A DNA stretch of 64,000 bases from Mesostigma viride (taxonomy: Eukaryota > Streptophyta > Mesostigmatophyceae > Mesostigmatales > Mesostigmataceae). The notes under the pieces are model-generated. The model saw only the letters and a program-made list of their open reading frames with translations, ran no database searches and had not been told where the DNA came from. The position numbers and the translations under genes were made by a program. Shown piece by piece: positions 48,843-60,020 of the stretch; the stretch's first letter is position 1; the number at the start of each line of letters is the position of its first letter. The stretch is taken from NCBI GenBank assembly GCA_009746045.1, contig RPFO01000130.1:2138125-2202124 (forward strand). The letters are read 5' to 3'.

Positions 48843-49463
48843 ATGCCACCTCCCTATCACGCTATAGCAGAAGGTAGATGGCGGGGTATCTTTTACACGT
48901 GGGATGCTGTCTTTGCCAAAAATCAGGCTCCTGAGTACCCAGACCTATATCTGTCTCAGGATTTTCAAAGCCTAGAGGAAGCAGAGCAATATATCCTACG
49001 CAACACTACAATCAGTAGGGGGCTAGGGTTACACGTGAGGGGCAATCAACCCACCAGGTCAAGAAAAAGGTACTACGCAGTGGCCAGGGGGCGCGCAGTA
49101 GGGATATACTATACGTGGGAAGAGTGTGAGGAGTCTATTCAGGGATACCAGGGGGCAAAGTTCGAGGGATTCGCGGATTTACGTAGTGCAGACGCCTTCA
49201 TTCGCAGGCATACTTCGGTCTCCACTCAGGGCGACCGGTTGGCTCTACCCCCACCCCTCTCTTCATCTTCCACCATCTCCAGTGTGATCTCCCCCACCTC
49301 TGCTGTTCCTTTAGCGGGTAGTTCTGATTGTCCTGCCGCCACTTCCGCCCCTCTTCCCAGGGCTAGTGGTACTGTACTTCACCCCACTGCTGCCTCGTCT
49401 CCTCAGGCAAGTGGTTTGTTCCCCTCACCACTCCCGTTCGGGAGAGTGGCGTTCCTGTTGTAA
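48843..49463 (+). CDS. gypsy-associated ORF with two RNase H1-N (viroplasmin-like) domains
   Basis: ATG at about 48843; 206 codons to TAA. Residues 1-60 (YHAIAEGRWRGIFYTWDAV.., SLEEAEQYILRN) and about 75-122 (YYAVARGRAVGIYYTWEECE, FEGFADLRSADAFIRRH) are two copies of the RNase H1 N-terminal fold, which binds RNA-DNA hybrid and also forms the viroplasmin domain. The second copy matches the consensus closely. A Ser/Pro-rich tail follows. One base lost in the C-run at 49421-49424 would join the next frame, which reads VPVVISIQNLYITAP, so the true protein may be longer. It precedes gag on the same strand. A role in binding reverse-transcription intermediates is inference. Confidence 0.6.
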   Translation: MPPPYHAIAEGRWRGIFYTWDAVFAKNQAPEYPDLYLSQDFQSLEEAEQYILRNTTISRGLGLHVRGNQPTRSRKRYYAVARGRAVGIYYTWEECEESIQGYQGAKFEGFADLRSADAFIRRHTSVSTQGDRLALPPPLSSSSTISSVISPTSAVPLAGSSDCPAATSAPLPRASGTVLHPTAASSPQASGLFPSPLPFGRVAFLL

Positions 49464-49646
49464 TTTCTATCCAAAACCTCTACATCACCGCCCCTTCCAC
49501 GGACCGGGGTGGAGCCAACAACAGTTAGGACATTGTTGTAGGGGTAGACAGGACTAGTTCAGGGTATCGCATCCGCAGCCCAACTTACCACCAATCAGGT
49601 GGTGGCTTTATTGCTGTTAATATTATTTTCAAAACTTAACCGGTAA

Positions 49647-51244
49647 TACGATGGAGACAACGAAACGTTTTCGGAGACCAATGATGAGGCTCCTTTTCAG
49701 CTGACACCCGAGCAGGGCACGGCACGACGTAGGTTAGAGCCCGTATTGTCCCCGGCACAACAGGCTATGGCCGCGGCTATCGCTCAGTTAGCCGTAGAGC
49801 AGGCTCAAGCAGCGGTCGCGGCAGGTGTAGGGGCACAAGGGTCAGGGGCAGGGACAGGTGTTCGCCCGTCGCTGTCAGTGGAGCTTCCTGCTCCTCCGGC
49901 AACGGCATCTCCAGTGACGTGGTGGCGGGACCCAGTTCAGGTCGCGGTCGCCGAGAGTCGCCTCGGGCGCCCCTTGGGCCCGTCGGGGGCCGGTCACCTT
50001 TCTGACGCCACCGGCTCCCTCAGCGTTGCAGCCACGAGCTCGCGGACCCGGGACACTAGCGATCATCCCGCTGCAGTAGCTCACCATCGTGCCAGCGTAG
50101 GAGATATGGGTGGTTATGCGCCCGCTAATCAAGCGGTACCCCCGGAGTCCCCGGGGGCTGGGCATTCTCGCATAGGCAAGCCACCGCCCCTTCCCAACCT
50201 CAAGGATCTTCCCGCCTTCCCACCCACGCCTACTCCCAGTCAGATTGAGGCATGGGAAACTGCAGTCAGCAGCTATTTGCGGATATGGCAGGAATACAAT
50301 AAGCAGGTCCTTGCCCCACGGATGGTCGTCGAGCTGGTATTAGCATTAGCCCTTCATCAGACGGTACGCAACGTGCTAGAGAGGGAGGAGACACTGGCTC
50401 AGGCCCCAATCAGGGATCTGCAGGATTTGTTCACTAGGATTCGGCGGCGGTACATTGCTCCCAATCAGGATAAGCTGGATCGCGCCGAGTTCGCTGCTCT
50501 CAAGCAGGGCACTAAAACCCTGCAGGAGTATTCCGCAGAGTTTGATGTGCGCGCATTACGGGTACCGGATCTGGGCTCCGCGGAAACCAAGGCACGGTTC
50601 TTTGAGGGTCTACGCCCAGAGCTTCAAGCCGAGGTTCATCGCTTCTTCGCTCAGAAGAAGTGGGTGGACTACGATCTTCAGGAGGTCAAGGACTACCTGA
50701 TGCAGGTCGCTCACACGATTCCCCCAATCGCCCCTCCAAAGGCGGTGCCAACAACGCTATCAGTACCAACTCATGGGAGCTGGTAGAGGAGTTGGGTGTA
50801 GAGCTTCCTTCGGTTATGGTTAACCAACTTCATGTGACTCACCTGCGGTGTTTCAACTGCAATCAGGAGGGTCACCTGAAACGCGAGTGTCCGGACTTGA
50901 CAGGAGTTCCCCTCAACCGCCCTGCCCCTCCGCCTGCCTTTGGGCCACGCCCTCAGTTCGGACGGGGTCGGGGGCGCGCGTCAGCAGCAGGCCGCAGCCA
51001 GACCTTGCGGCAGGCATCTCAACAGCCACAACGGTTTCAGCAGCCGCGCGCGCCACAGAGCCAACTCCAGAAGGCCATTCAGGCCCTCAACGAGCTGGCC
51101 CTGTCCTTCCAGGAGGCGGATACGCCGGCGCCCACCCAGGGGGTTACACCCCAGACGGCGCCGCGGCCGGATCCCACCATCCGTTTCAGTATTACGGATT
51201 TGGACGAGGAGGAGGGAGAGGACACGCAGGAGGGGGAAGAGTAG
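49647..51244 (+). pseudogene. gypsy Gag with zinc knuckle (frame-broken)
   Basis: Open from 49647; first ATG at 49767. The capsid-type region near 50230-50720 has AWETAVSSYLRIWQEYNKQ, FTRIRRRYIAPNQDKLDRAE, LKQGTKTLQEYSAEFDVRA and FFEGLRPELQAEVHRFF, typical of retrotransposon Gag. The frame then shifts by -1 in the C-run of ATTCCCCCAATCG (near 50730) and continues with NSWELVEELGVELP and the knuckle CFNCNQEGHLKREC (50850-50891), which binds element RNA. It ends at TAG 51242-51244 after an Arg/Gln-rich and acidic tail. Restoring one C would make one Gag frame. Confidence 0.75.
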
Positions 51245-51800
51245 GCCCGCAGGATAGTGGAGGTCTCCTGCCGGGGCCCAAGGCTGCCTCCGCAGTCCCC
51301 TTGCCCCTACGGGAGGAGGGAGAGTTGATTTCACCTGAGATGGGCGAGTTTAGTCTACCCTGTAATCACAACGCGGTCAGCGGTGAGTCCTCTGGTGATG
51401 TCAACCCTCGATCATTATTATTATTTTCAGGCTTGGTACCGGTCACTCGTTCGGCTGCAGACCCGTTCATTCGTGAGTCGGAGGTTCTGTCCGTCCGAGT
51501 GTTAGTAGATAGTGGGGCGGCGGTCACTTTTATTAGTGATGTGCTAGTCCAGCGCTTGGGTTTACTCCCAACCCCTCACACGCATCAGATCTTGGTGCGC
51601 TACTCCGACGGTCGCACGCGCCCTTCCCCTGGGCGCGTGGATTTACCACTATCAGTGCAGGGACGATCGTTGCAGGTTCAAGCGACAGTAGCACCCCTAG
51701 AGGCCGCGGATATCATTCTAGGTATCGATTGGCACCGGGAACACGACGTGCAGATTCAATATCGCACGGGTGTAGTCTGGTTTGCCGACGGCTTCTCGTG
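51245..51800 (+). pseudogene. gypsy aspartic protease
   Basis: In the next -1 frame: SVRVLVDSGAAVTFISDVLV (51487-51546; the DSG triad of retropepsins), then HQILVRYSDGRTRPSPGRVD and EAADIILGIDWHREHDVQIQ (the ILG flap-side motif). This enzyme would cleave the Gag-Pol precursor. The frame ends shortly after TGVVWFADGFSWG. A one-base loss in TGGGGCCCGAG near 51800 separates it from the reverse-transcriptase frame. Confidence 0.75.
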
Positions 51801-54800
51801 GGGCCCGAGCGCCATTTTGCTGCCAACGGGATCACCGTAGCGGATCGATCAGAGCCGGCGCGTCCTATGCGTCCAGCGGAGAAAATCTTCTGTTCCAAGA
51901 AGGAGGTTCGCCGCCTAGTTCGCAAGGGTGCTTATTTTTATGCTATTAGGCCCGACGATCTGCGGGCCGTAGTCGAGGTTAACTCTCTCTGTGCGGATTT
52001 CACCGACGATGAGGGTAAGGCGTACAATCAGGTATTAGATCGGTTCTCTGAGGTTTTTGCTGATAAGAACCCCACCTTTCCTCCAGCTCGCCCCGTTTTA
52101 CACCGGATCCAGCTGAAGGAAGGAGCGGGCCCAACCACGTCGCCTATGTACCGCATGGGCCCGTCTGAGTTGGCCGAACTGAAGAAGATTCTGATTTCAT
52201 TATTGGAGTCTGGCCTGATTGAGCAGAGTAACAGTCCGTATTCGGCTGGGGTCCTTCTTGTCCCCAAACCGAATGGTAAGTGGCGGCTGGTGACGGATTA
52301 TCGCAAGATCAATGCGATTACGGTTAAATCCAAGTATCCGTTGCCCCGGATCGACGACATCTTCGCCAAGGTGCAGGGAGCCACCTGTTTCACGGTACTT
52401 GACTGTGCAGATGGGTTTTGGCAGCTGCGCATTGCGCCAGAAGATTGTCACAAGACCGCCTTCGCCACGCCCTATGGCCACTTCCAGTTCAAGGTGGCGG
52501 CCATGGGACTGTGCAATTCACCAGCGTCCTTCCAGATGTTGATGAACCACATCTTTCGCCCAGTCATGGGTACTACACGGCTACCGCAGGTGTCTCAGGA
52601 TCTTCGGGATCCGGGAGTTAAAGACACAGACGTTCCTGTCGCGCCTTACAAGCGCACGTGTGTCGCCGTGTACTTGGATGACATTCTCGTCTATTCGCGT
52701 TCATTCGCAGACCACTTAGAGGATGTAGCGGCGGTCTTGGGTATCATGCGGGACAATCAGTTGTCCGCACGCCGTGCCAAGATTCGGTCGGGGCGCAGTG
52801 TACCTTTCCTGGGACATGTGCTATCTGCACAAGGGGTCGCAACCGACCCCGAGAAGGTCCAGTCAGTCCAGACTTGGCCTGCCCCGACCAACGTTAGTCA
52901 GATACGCAGCTTTCTTGGCATGGCATCTTACTATCGTCGCTTCATTCCTCGCTTTGCCACCCTGGCTGCTCCTCTCAACAATCTGTTGAAGAAGGAAACC
53001 ACTTGGGCCTGGACAGCTGAGTGCCAGGGCGCGTTCGCGTGCCTTAAAGAGCGGCTTCTCACCGCTCCAGTCCTGGCCCTACCGGACCCCTCTCTGGGGT
53101 ACGTGGTTGCGTCGGATGCCAGCAAGGTGGCGATAGGAGGCGTGTTGATGCAGGACTTCGGTAATGGCCTTCAGCCTATCGAGTACATCTCGCGGACGAT
53201 GATAGCGGCGGAACGCAATTATCCGGTACACCAGCAGGAACTACTCGCGGTGGTTTACTGCTGCTATACGTGGCGCCACCTCCTTCTAGGAGCACAGTTT
53301 GATGTCTCCATCTGCCAGCCTAGCGAGGAGGATCCTTACCGACTTGTCATTCAGACAGATCATCGTCCTCTGACTCACCTGCTCACACAACCCACGCTAG
53401 TTCCCAGGCAAGCGCGGTGGTTGGAGTATTTGTCCCAGTTTGAGCCCTTCCGCATTCAGTATGTGAAGGGTGAGGACAACGTCGTTCCAGATGCCCTGTC
53501 CCGTAGGTCCGATTATTGGTTCCACGACACCTTGGACGTTCTAGCCACGGTGGAGGTGCCCCTATGGGGCCCCGTCGAACCTTACGGGGCACCACCGGAC
53601 TCGCCGACCTATCGCTCGCTCTTCGCCACCGGTGTGGATTGGGCCAGTGAGGTAGTGCGCGAGGACGCTTGGATCCCCCTTGGGGGGGAGGGGTCTAGCT
53701 CGGTAGCTCGGGAGGGCAGGTCGGCTCTTCCTTTGAGCCATTTTGCGCCCTCTAGCGGGGTTTACCACCCCTTGGTCCCTATTGGTGAGTCAATCGACTT
53801 GTTTGCTGCTGCTCTCAACAGCGTAGCTACAGTCGAGTCCGATCTGGAAAGGGCGATCAGCCGATTCACCATCACCGAGCCTACTGCACGGGAAGCCATA
53901 GCGTCCCATCCTCAGATGATGGACGGCCTCCCGTGTAAGTTCCAGATGGGTTTTCTACACGTACAGGTTCGACCTGACACGTGGCGGCTATACGTGCCCC
54001 TCATCTGTCGATCTGCCTTGTTCCATGAGCTTCACGACGAGCAGCATAGCGGACACCGCGGTACCCAACGTCTTGTTGATTTACTTCAGCGAACGTTCTA
54101 TTGGAAAGGTATGCGGCGCGATGCTGAGGAATACGTCAGTACCTGCAGATCATGCCAGGTCATGAAGCCTAGGAACACTGGGTCAGCTGCCATCCCCTTA
54201 GTCATCCCGGACCCTGTGCGCCCTTGGGACAGCGTCATGATGGACTTTGTGGGACCGTTCGCGTTGACCAAGGCAGGTAATGAGCAACTTCTAGTCATTC
54301 TAGACCGGATGACACGGCGCTGTCACTTACTGCCGTGTCCTCTGAACCTCACGGCTGAGGCATGTGCCAAGCTTTACCTGAACAATGTCTTCCGGTTCCA
54401 CGGAATGAGTCGCCAGTTCATTAGCGACAAGGACAAGTTGTTCACATCCAAGTTCTGGCAGAGTTTCTTTTCTGCCCTTGGTACCAAGGTAACGCTCGGC
54501 ACCGCCTACCACAGTTCGACTTCACATCTGGTGGAGCGACTTAACCGTGTGGTGCAGGAGAGTTTGCGTCATTACGTGGATAGGGGTGGGGCGACTGGGA
54601 TGAGATCGTGCCGATGGTGGAATTTGCCCTCAACAATTCTCCTATCGCAGCACATGGGTATACCCCGTTCTTTCTGGACACGGGTCAGCACCCTCTCACT
54701 CCGGCCGACCTTCTGACCGGCACCCTGTTGGAGCAGCCGGTTCTACGGAACTCCGATGCAGGGGTGCGGGAGCTGTTGGAGAACCTGCGACTGGCCCATG

Positions 54801-55199
54801 ATTGTGCCATCGCCGGGTACACCAAGGCTCGAGACAAGTACATAGCGCGAACCCTGGCAGCCAGGGACTCACGGACTCCGGAGATCAAGGAGGGTGATCT
54901 GGTGTTGCTGGAAGGTCCGCGCGTGGGGCGCTTCCGAGAGAAATTCGAAGAAGGCCTCAAGACCAAGTTGCGACCACTATTCATGGGACCCTACCTAGTC
55001 GAGAAGCGGTTCAACGAGGTCATGTACTATGTCCGAGTCCCTTCCTCCTGGAACCTTAAGTCTAATCTCTTTCATCGGGATCAACTTAAGTTGTACAAGG
55101 AGAGTGCCGTTCAAGGCAGGGTGGACGCTCCGGCGCCTATAGAGCACGACCCAGAGACGGGGGAGCGTGAGGACGAGGTGGACGCCATCATAGGACACC
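51800..55199 (+). pseudogene. gypsy reverse transcriptase-RNase H-integrase, cut in the chromodomain
   Basis: Reverse transcriptase: LLVPKPNGKWRLVTDYRKIN, FTVLDCADGFWQLRIAPED, and the catalytic VAVYLDDILVYSRS near 52665-52705. RNase H: VVASDASKVAIGGVL, RTMIAAERNYPVHQQELLAV, IQTDHRPLTHL. Integrase: zinc finger HDEQHSGHRGTQ..CRSCQVMK, core DSVMMDFVGPF, FISDKDKLFTSKFW and SHLVERLNRVVQE (DDE). A -1 break in GGTGGGGCGACTGG near 54590 moves the frame to IVPMVEFALNNSPIAAHG and the C-terminal barrel (VLLEGPRVGRFREKF, PYLVEKRFNEV). It ends DEVDAIIGH, the first strand of a chromodomain, where the CACTA-like element begins. Domain order is Ty3/gypsy and the element is chromovirus-like. Confidence 0.85.
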
Positions 55200-55309
55200 C
55201 CCTAAGCTCGTCTGGATTTGTACTAGAACACGCAATTTGTAGTTCATTTTGAAAATTTGTATTTTATTGAATTTAAAGTTTCCACTAAAGTCTCTGAGGA
55301 AGGGGAAGT

Positions 55310-55505
55310 TCATAGGACCCGTGACACCGTGACATCGTGACACCGTGACACCGTGACACCTCAAAATGCATATAAACACACCTCTTTGCATGTATGCAGT
55401 GATTATAAATGGGGATGATGTATTCAATGGGTCATTGCAAGTTTTACCTATGCTTCTGACACCGTGACACCGTGACACCGTGACACCGTGACACCGTGAC
55501 ACCGC
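55310..55505 (+). repeat. subterminal GTGACACC octamer arrays, left
   Basis: Two clusters (about 55317-55360 and 55458-55503) of tandem GTGACACC. The reverse complement is arrayed inside the right end. Confidence 0.85.
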
Positions 55506-55852
55506 AAATTAATACCACGTATACACCTTCATAATAATCCTAGTAGAGACATTCATTTCTCCATACATCTCGGTCATCTCACCATATATCGTCTCATGTT
55601 GATGTATTCTTGTTGTGCGTGTAGGTACCTTGCCGGGTCATGACAAGTTCAGCCATTCCTCGTTTATGCGGTCCAACGTCGCTTCAATAGGGCATGTGAT
55701 TGATATCTGGTAGCAACTTATATATTAAAAATATAATTACTTACAGCAGAGTGAAATCACTCAAACCAAAGCAAACGCCCTTATATATGTTGGCACGCAA
55801 TGCGTCCAGGAATAGTTGTCTCACTTAATATGCATGCAAGCAACCATCAAAA

Positions 55853-56230
55853 TCACTTTGTCATTAAATCACTTGCCGAGATTTCAGTTTCTCGCTGGCC
55901 GGCCTGAAAAAGCTGGTTCTTTATAAACTCTTTCCGATCCGCAGGCTTCTTAGACCACATGTCGGTCCTCATCGTCCTGAGCTCCTCGAAATGCACGCTT
56001 CTCAAACAATGGCGGCCACAACCACAGTCCCAGTCCCTGCAAAGTGCCGCAGCCAAGGACGAATCCTGGCTGCATTTCGCCAACACGGCGGCTGCAGATA
56101 ACCGGACCCCGCGCCTCGCCATCATATTGAACACGACGACGCCCAGGAGTAATAGCAAGAAGAACATTCCCAAAACCTGCCAACCCAGCGCCCCCGCACT
56201 GGGCTCCATGAAAACGCCGGGTCTCGCCAT
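55853..56230 (-). CDS. small protein with membrane segment and Cys/His motif, in CACTA-like element
   Basis: 125 codons from ATG at 56230 to TGA at 55853. Residues about 16-35 (LGMFFLLLLLGVVVFNMM) form a membrane helix. Residues about 60-110 read LCRDWDCGCGRHCLRSVHFE then a helical segment (LRTMRTDMWSKKPADRKEFI). The C-x-C-xx-HCL cluster followed by a helix rich in Arg/Glu resembles Cys-rich N-terminal modules seen near some transposon-encoded proteins, but the match is weak. A captured host exon set is an alternative. It is one of the few uninterrupted frames in the element. Confidence 0.4.
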   Translation of the reverse strand: MARPGVFMEPSAGALGWQVLGMFFLLLLLGVVVFNMMARRGVRLSAAAVLAKCSQDSSLAAALCRDWDCGCGRHCLRSVHFEELRTMRTDMWSKKPADRKEFIKNQLFQAGQRETEISASDLMTK

Positions 56231-56473
56231 GGCTATGTCAACTGGGCAATGTTGCAAACATCATTTGTCCCCCCCCCTCCCCATCTATTTCTACGTTGGC
56301 AGATGGCAAACGTAGATCCCCACGCCATGTGTGGGGGGGAATAAAACATGGCAGACCGGGATGTCACGCCAGCCCGGTCTGCCCGAGTTGTTTAGCCCAT
56401 GTTACCTCATTTGGCAGCGATCACCATCGCTGCCGCTCTCGTGAATTCGGGGTGAAAGCGCACGGTGTCACGG

Positions 56474-56733
56474 TGTCTCAACATGTTTGTACTTGGTGTC
56501 TCGGTGTCTCAGAAACTCGTGGTCCGCATTGAGTGGGTGTCACGGTGTCTCGACATCTGATTGGCCCGGTTCAGATTCGTTTTTTTTTTAATTTTTTTTT
56601 AATTCTTTTTTTTTTTTTAATTTGGGGCGAATCTGAACCGGGCCAATCAGATGTCGAGACACCGTGACACCCACTCAATGCGGACCACGAGTTTCTGAGA
56701 CACCGAGACACCAAGTACAAACATGTTGAGACA
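56474..56733. repeat. perfect foldback, 106-bp arms
   Basis: Arms 56474-56579 and 56628-56733 are exact reverse complements, separated by a 48-bp T-rich loop. The arms contain GTGTC-type motifs related to the subterminal octamers. Confidence 0.95.
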
Positions 56734-56750
56734 TCGGTGTCACAACCGAT

Positions 56751-57907
56751 GTCACAAGGTGTGCAGCAGGTATTTCCTTTCAATCCCCGAGGAAATTATC
56801 AACCATTCATCGGCCATTCTGGTCAGGATAGCTAAGAATGGCTAGCGGCGAGCAGCAGCATGCAGCCGGCGGCAGGTATTGGGAACAATGGCGTGGATGC
56901 CGAAAATGCACAACGGTCCGAGCCCCGCCAAAATGCAGCCTCGTAAGAAGGACCCGAAAAGTGGCGCGAAATGAGATTTTTGGTGTGTGCGTGCACGACG
57001 GTGACCGAATTTCCACCGACAGGCATGGCGGCCTGGCAGGCTATCGTCAGCGAATAAAAAGGCAGTATCGAGGCTGGAAATTTTAGTGTATGCTCCTAGG
57101 GTCATATATTACTTGCAGTTATTTTTTTTCGCCACAAATTCTGCGGAGTCCTTCGGCATTTTGGCGTCATTCACAGGTGGGTGCCTGTTTTGTCGCCGAT
57201 TTTCTCTCGACCCCACCTACCTGCAGCAAAAAATTTTCCCGATGAAAGTCGCCCTAACATCTGGTTTTTGACACTAACCGACGCATTTTTTAGTTTTTAA
57301 GGCCTTGACCGAAGCACTTTTTTCATTACCGGCTCAGTTTGCTTTAACCGAGCTGGCGCGATTTTTTATCCAATTTCTAGGCTGCATGGGCCAGGCGTCG
57401 CAGACCCGTAATCCGTTTTTAAGTGCTTTTGTGCCCGATATCGTGTCTTTTGCAGGCGTTCTTGGCATCAAAGACGCCATGGCGTCAGGGGCTAAAACGG
57501 ACCTCCGCACGTTCGCTAACTGCGGCGAGCATGTCAATGCCGCCAGCAATTTTTGCTGCCGCGTCTGTGAAACGATTGCGATGCAAGACCGTTGTCGACG
57601 TGACGGAGTGGTATGTGCACATTCAGGTGCGAATTTCTTCGCTGTTGAAACCCCGGCCGGTAGCAGACAAGTATTTCACCGTATCCCCTTTCCCCGAGTC
57701 TCTCTTTTCCGTCATGTTTTCATCTTACGGAAAGCGCGTATAAAGCATCAGTGAGCGACAGTATGATGGCGAGCCGTTTGCTCGCATCACTGAGGGCTGT
57801 GCGGCTTATTCTAGTAGAGAGAAGCGACATCAAGCAGATTTTGCAGCCGGATGTGAGGGAGGGGCCCTGCTGGGGTGGGAATAAACTGCTGTGAGTGACC
57901 GATCCAC
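56751..57907. other. interior of CACTA-like element; weak ORF only
   Basis: An open frame at 57305-57754 (149 codons, including CGEHVNAASNFCCRVCE) has some cysteine clustering but no recognisable family or start context. Not called as a gene. Confidence 0.35.
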
Positions 57908-58178
57908 TCCCTTCCTCCCTCCCTCCCTCCCTCCCTCCCTCCCTCCCTCCCTCCCTCCTCCCTCCCTCCCTCCCTCCCTCCCTCCCTCCCTCCCTCCCTC
58001 CCTCCCTCCCTCCCTCCTCCCTCCCTCCCTCCCTCCTCCCTCCCTCCCTCCCTCCCTCCTCCCTCCCTCCCTCCCTCCCTCCTCCCTCCCTCCCTCCCTC
58101 CCTCCCTCCCTCCCTCCCTCCCTCCTCCCTCCCTCCCTCCCTCCCTCCCTCCCTCCCTCCCTCCCTCCCTCCCTCGTG
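57908..58178 (+). repeat. (CCCT)n tetranucleotide array
   Basis: About 270 bp of CCCT with occasional one-base losses. All-pyrimidine on this strand, so capable of triplex formation. Confidence 0.95.
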
Positions 58179-58225
58179 AACTCACTCGTGGACTCACTCA
58201 CTCGTGGACTCACTCACTCCCTCAC

Positions 58226-58628
58226 TCACCCACCCACCCACCCACCCACCCCACCCACCCACCCACCCACCCACCCACCCACCCACCCACCCACCCACCA
58301 CCCACCCACCCACCCACCCACCCACCCACCCACCCACCCACCCACCCACCCACCCACCCACCCACCCACCCACCCACCCACCCACCCACCCACCACCCAC
58401 CCACCCACCCACCCACCCACCCACCCACCCACCCACCCACCCACCCACCCACCCACCCACCCACCCACCCACCCACCCACCCACCCACCCACCCACCCAC
58501 CCACCCACCCACCCACCCACCCACCCACCCACCCACCCACCCACCCACCCACCCACCCACCCACCCACCCACCCACCCACCCACCCACCCACCCACCCAC
58601 CCACCCACCCACCCACCCACCCACCCAC
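58226..58628 (+). repeat. (CCCA)n tetranucleotide array
   Basis: About 400 bp of CCCA with three one-base interruptions. Open frames are Thr-His-Pro-Pro or Gly-Trp-Val repeats. Confidence 0.95.
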
Positions 58629-58637
58629 CACCACCAC

Positions 58638-58908
58638 CACTCACCACCACTCACTCACTCACTCACTCACTCACTCACTCACTCACTCACTCACTCACTC
58701 ACTCACTCACTCACTCACTCACTCACTCACTCACTCACTCACTCACTCACTCACTCACTCACTCACTCACTCACTCACTCACTCACTCACTCACTCACTC
58801 ACTCACTCACTCACTCACTCACTCACTCGCTCGCTCGCTCGCTCACTCACTCACTCACTCACTCACTCACTCACTCACTCACTCACTCACTCACTCACTC
58901 ACTCACTT
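58638..58908 (+). repeat. (CACT)n array with CGCT patch
   Basis: About 270 bp of CACT with four CGCT variants at 58828-58844. It follows directly on the CCCA array. Confidence 0.95.
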
Positions 58909-58910
58909 AG

Positions 58911-59088
58911 TAACTTGCACATGCACCACATGCGCAAGGAGGACACCAAGAGCTTCACCAACCACCGTCGAAAGCTTGGCTGTGATGCCAAGGGCAAGGG
59001 TGTGGGGGTGTCCATGTTGACACAGTGCATGAAGGCTGACAAGGTCAGGCAGAGATTGTGCAGGGAGGTGCCACTACCTCCTAGCTAG
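58911..59088 (+). CDS. possible terminal exon of unknown gene
   Basis: After TCACTTAG the frame reads HMHHMRKEDTKSFTNHRRKL, GCDAKGKGVGVSMLTQCMK and ADKVRQRLCREVPLPPS, then TAG at 59086-59088. Basic and well mixed, unlike the flanking simple repeats. A 3' splice site in the array edge is plausible. No family recognised; may be a captured fragment inside the CACTA-like element. Confidence 0.3.
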
Positions 59089-59504
59089 CGATACCGAGAT
59101 GAGGGCGCGCAAACGCATCAGCGCCATGCCGCGTGTTGAGTAATTTGCAACTACATTACTTGGCATGCTGTGGGTGCACGTGTAAAATGACCTTTCTAGC
59201 CATGCATGCGACAGCTGCCAATATTATGTTCAGCAAGCTCCTCCGTATAATAGAAATTGCGTGAGCATCCACATGGCCACATGTGCATATTGTCAGCTGT
59301 GTCTATATCAATGAACTTTTATGTATGTCTCCTGGACGGGTTGTCTTACATCACTCGTGAATGGTTTCCATGTTTTAGTGAGTCATCTTATTTGAGTTGA
59401 CCAGATTGTCTCCTTGATATTCCACACTGGCAGTTTCGCATCCATGGGTAAGAATTTGTAATGGAAACTGGCAGGTATGGCATTGATAACTCTACCAAAT
59501 AGAA

Positions 59505-60020
59505 CATGATGGGCCTGAATTTTTGTGGAATGTCTAAAATCATGATGGCTAAGATGCATGCAAGTTTCCAGCCTCAACAGAGCACATCTTGTACGGAAAC
59601 TGCACTGAAATGTGATGAAAAATACGAAAAACGTGCATTTTTGGTAACATTTGTGAGCAAACTGACATCAAATACCCTCTGATGGTTCTGAATTTTTGTG
59701 GAATGTCTAAAATAATGATGGCAAAGATGCATGCAAGTTTCCAGCCTGAACTGAGCACATCTTGTATGGAAACTGCCATGGAATGTGATGAAAAATACGA
59801 AAAACGTGCATTTTTGGTAACATTTGTGAGCAAACTGACATCAAATACCCTATGATGGACCTGAATTTTTGTGGGATGTCTAGAATAATGATGTTTAAGA
59901 TGCCTACAAGTTTCCAGCCTCAACCGAGCACAGCTTGTATGGAAACTGCAATGAAATGTGATGAAAAATACAAAAAACGCACATTTTTGCTAGCATTTGG
60001 TGGCATTTTGTTACCAAATG
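59505..60020. repeat. 173-bp tandem satellite
   Basis: Three units with AATTTTTGTGG at 59518, 59691 and 59864 (exact 173-bp steps), plus a partial upstream copy near 59410. Units differ by several substitutions. Confidence 0.9.

Noticed and set aside
57305-57754. Cys-rich 149-codon frame as a gene
   Set aside because: No recognisable family, start context or splice signals; cysteine spacing fits no known zinc motif.
57811-59088. Long frames of Thr-His-Pro-Pro, Gly-Trp-Val and Ser-Leu-Thr-His repeats
   Set aside because: Tetranucleotide arrays are open in several frames on both strands. Only the last about 55 codons (58911-59088) look like protein.
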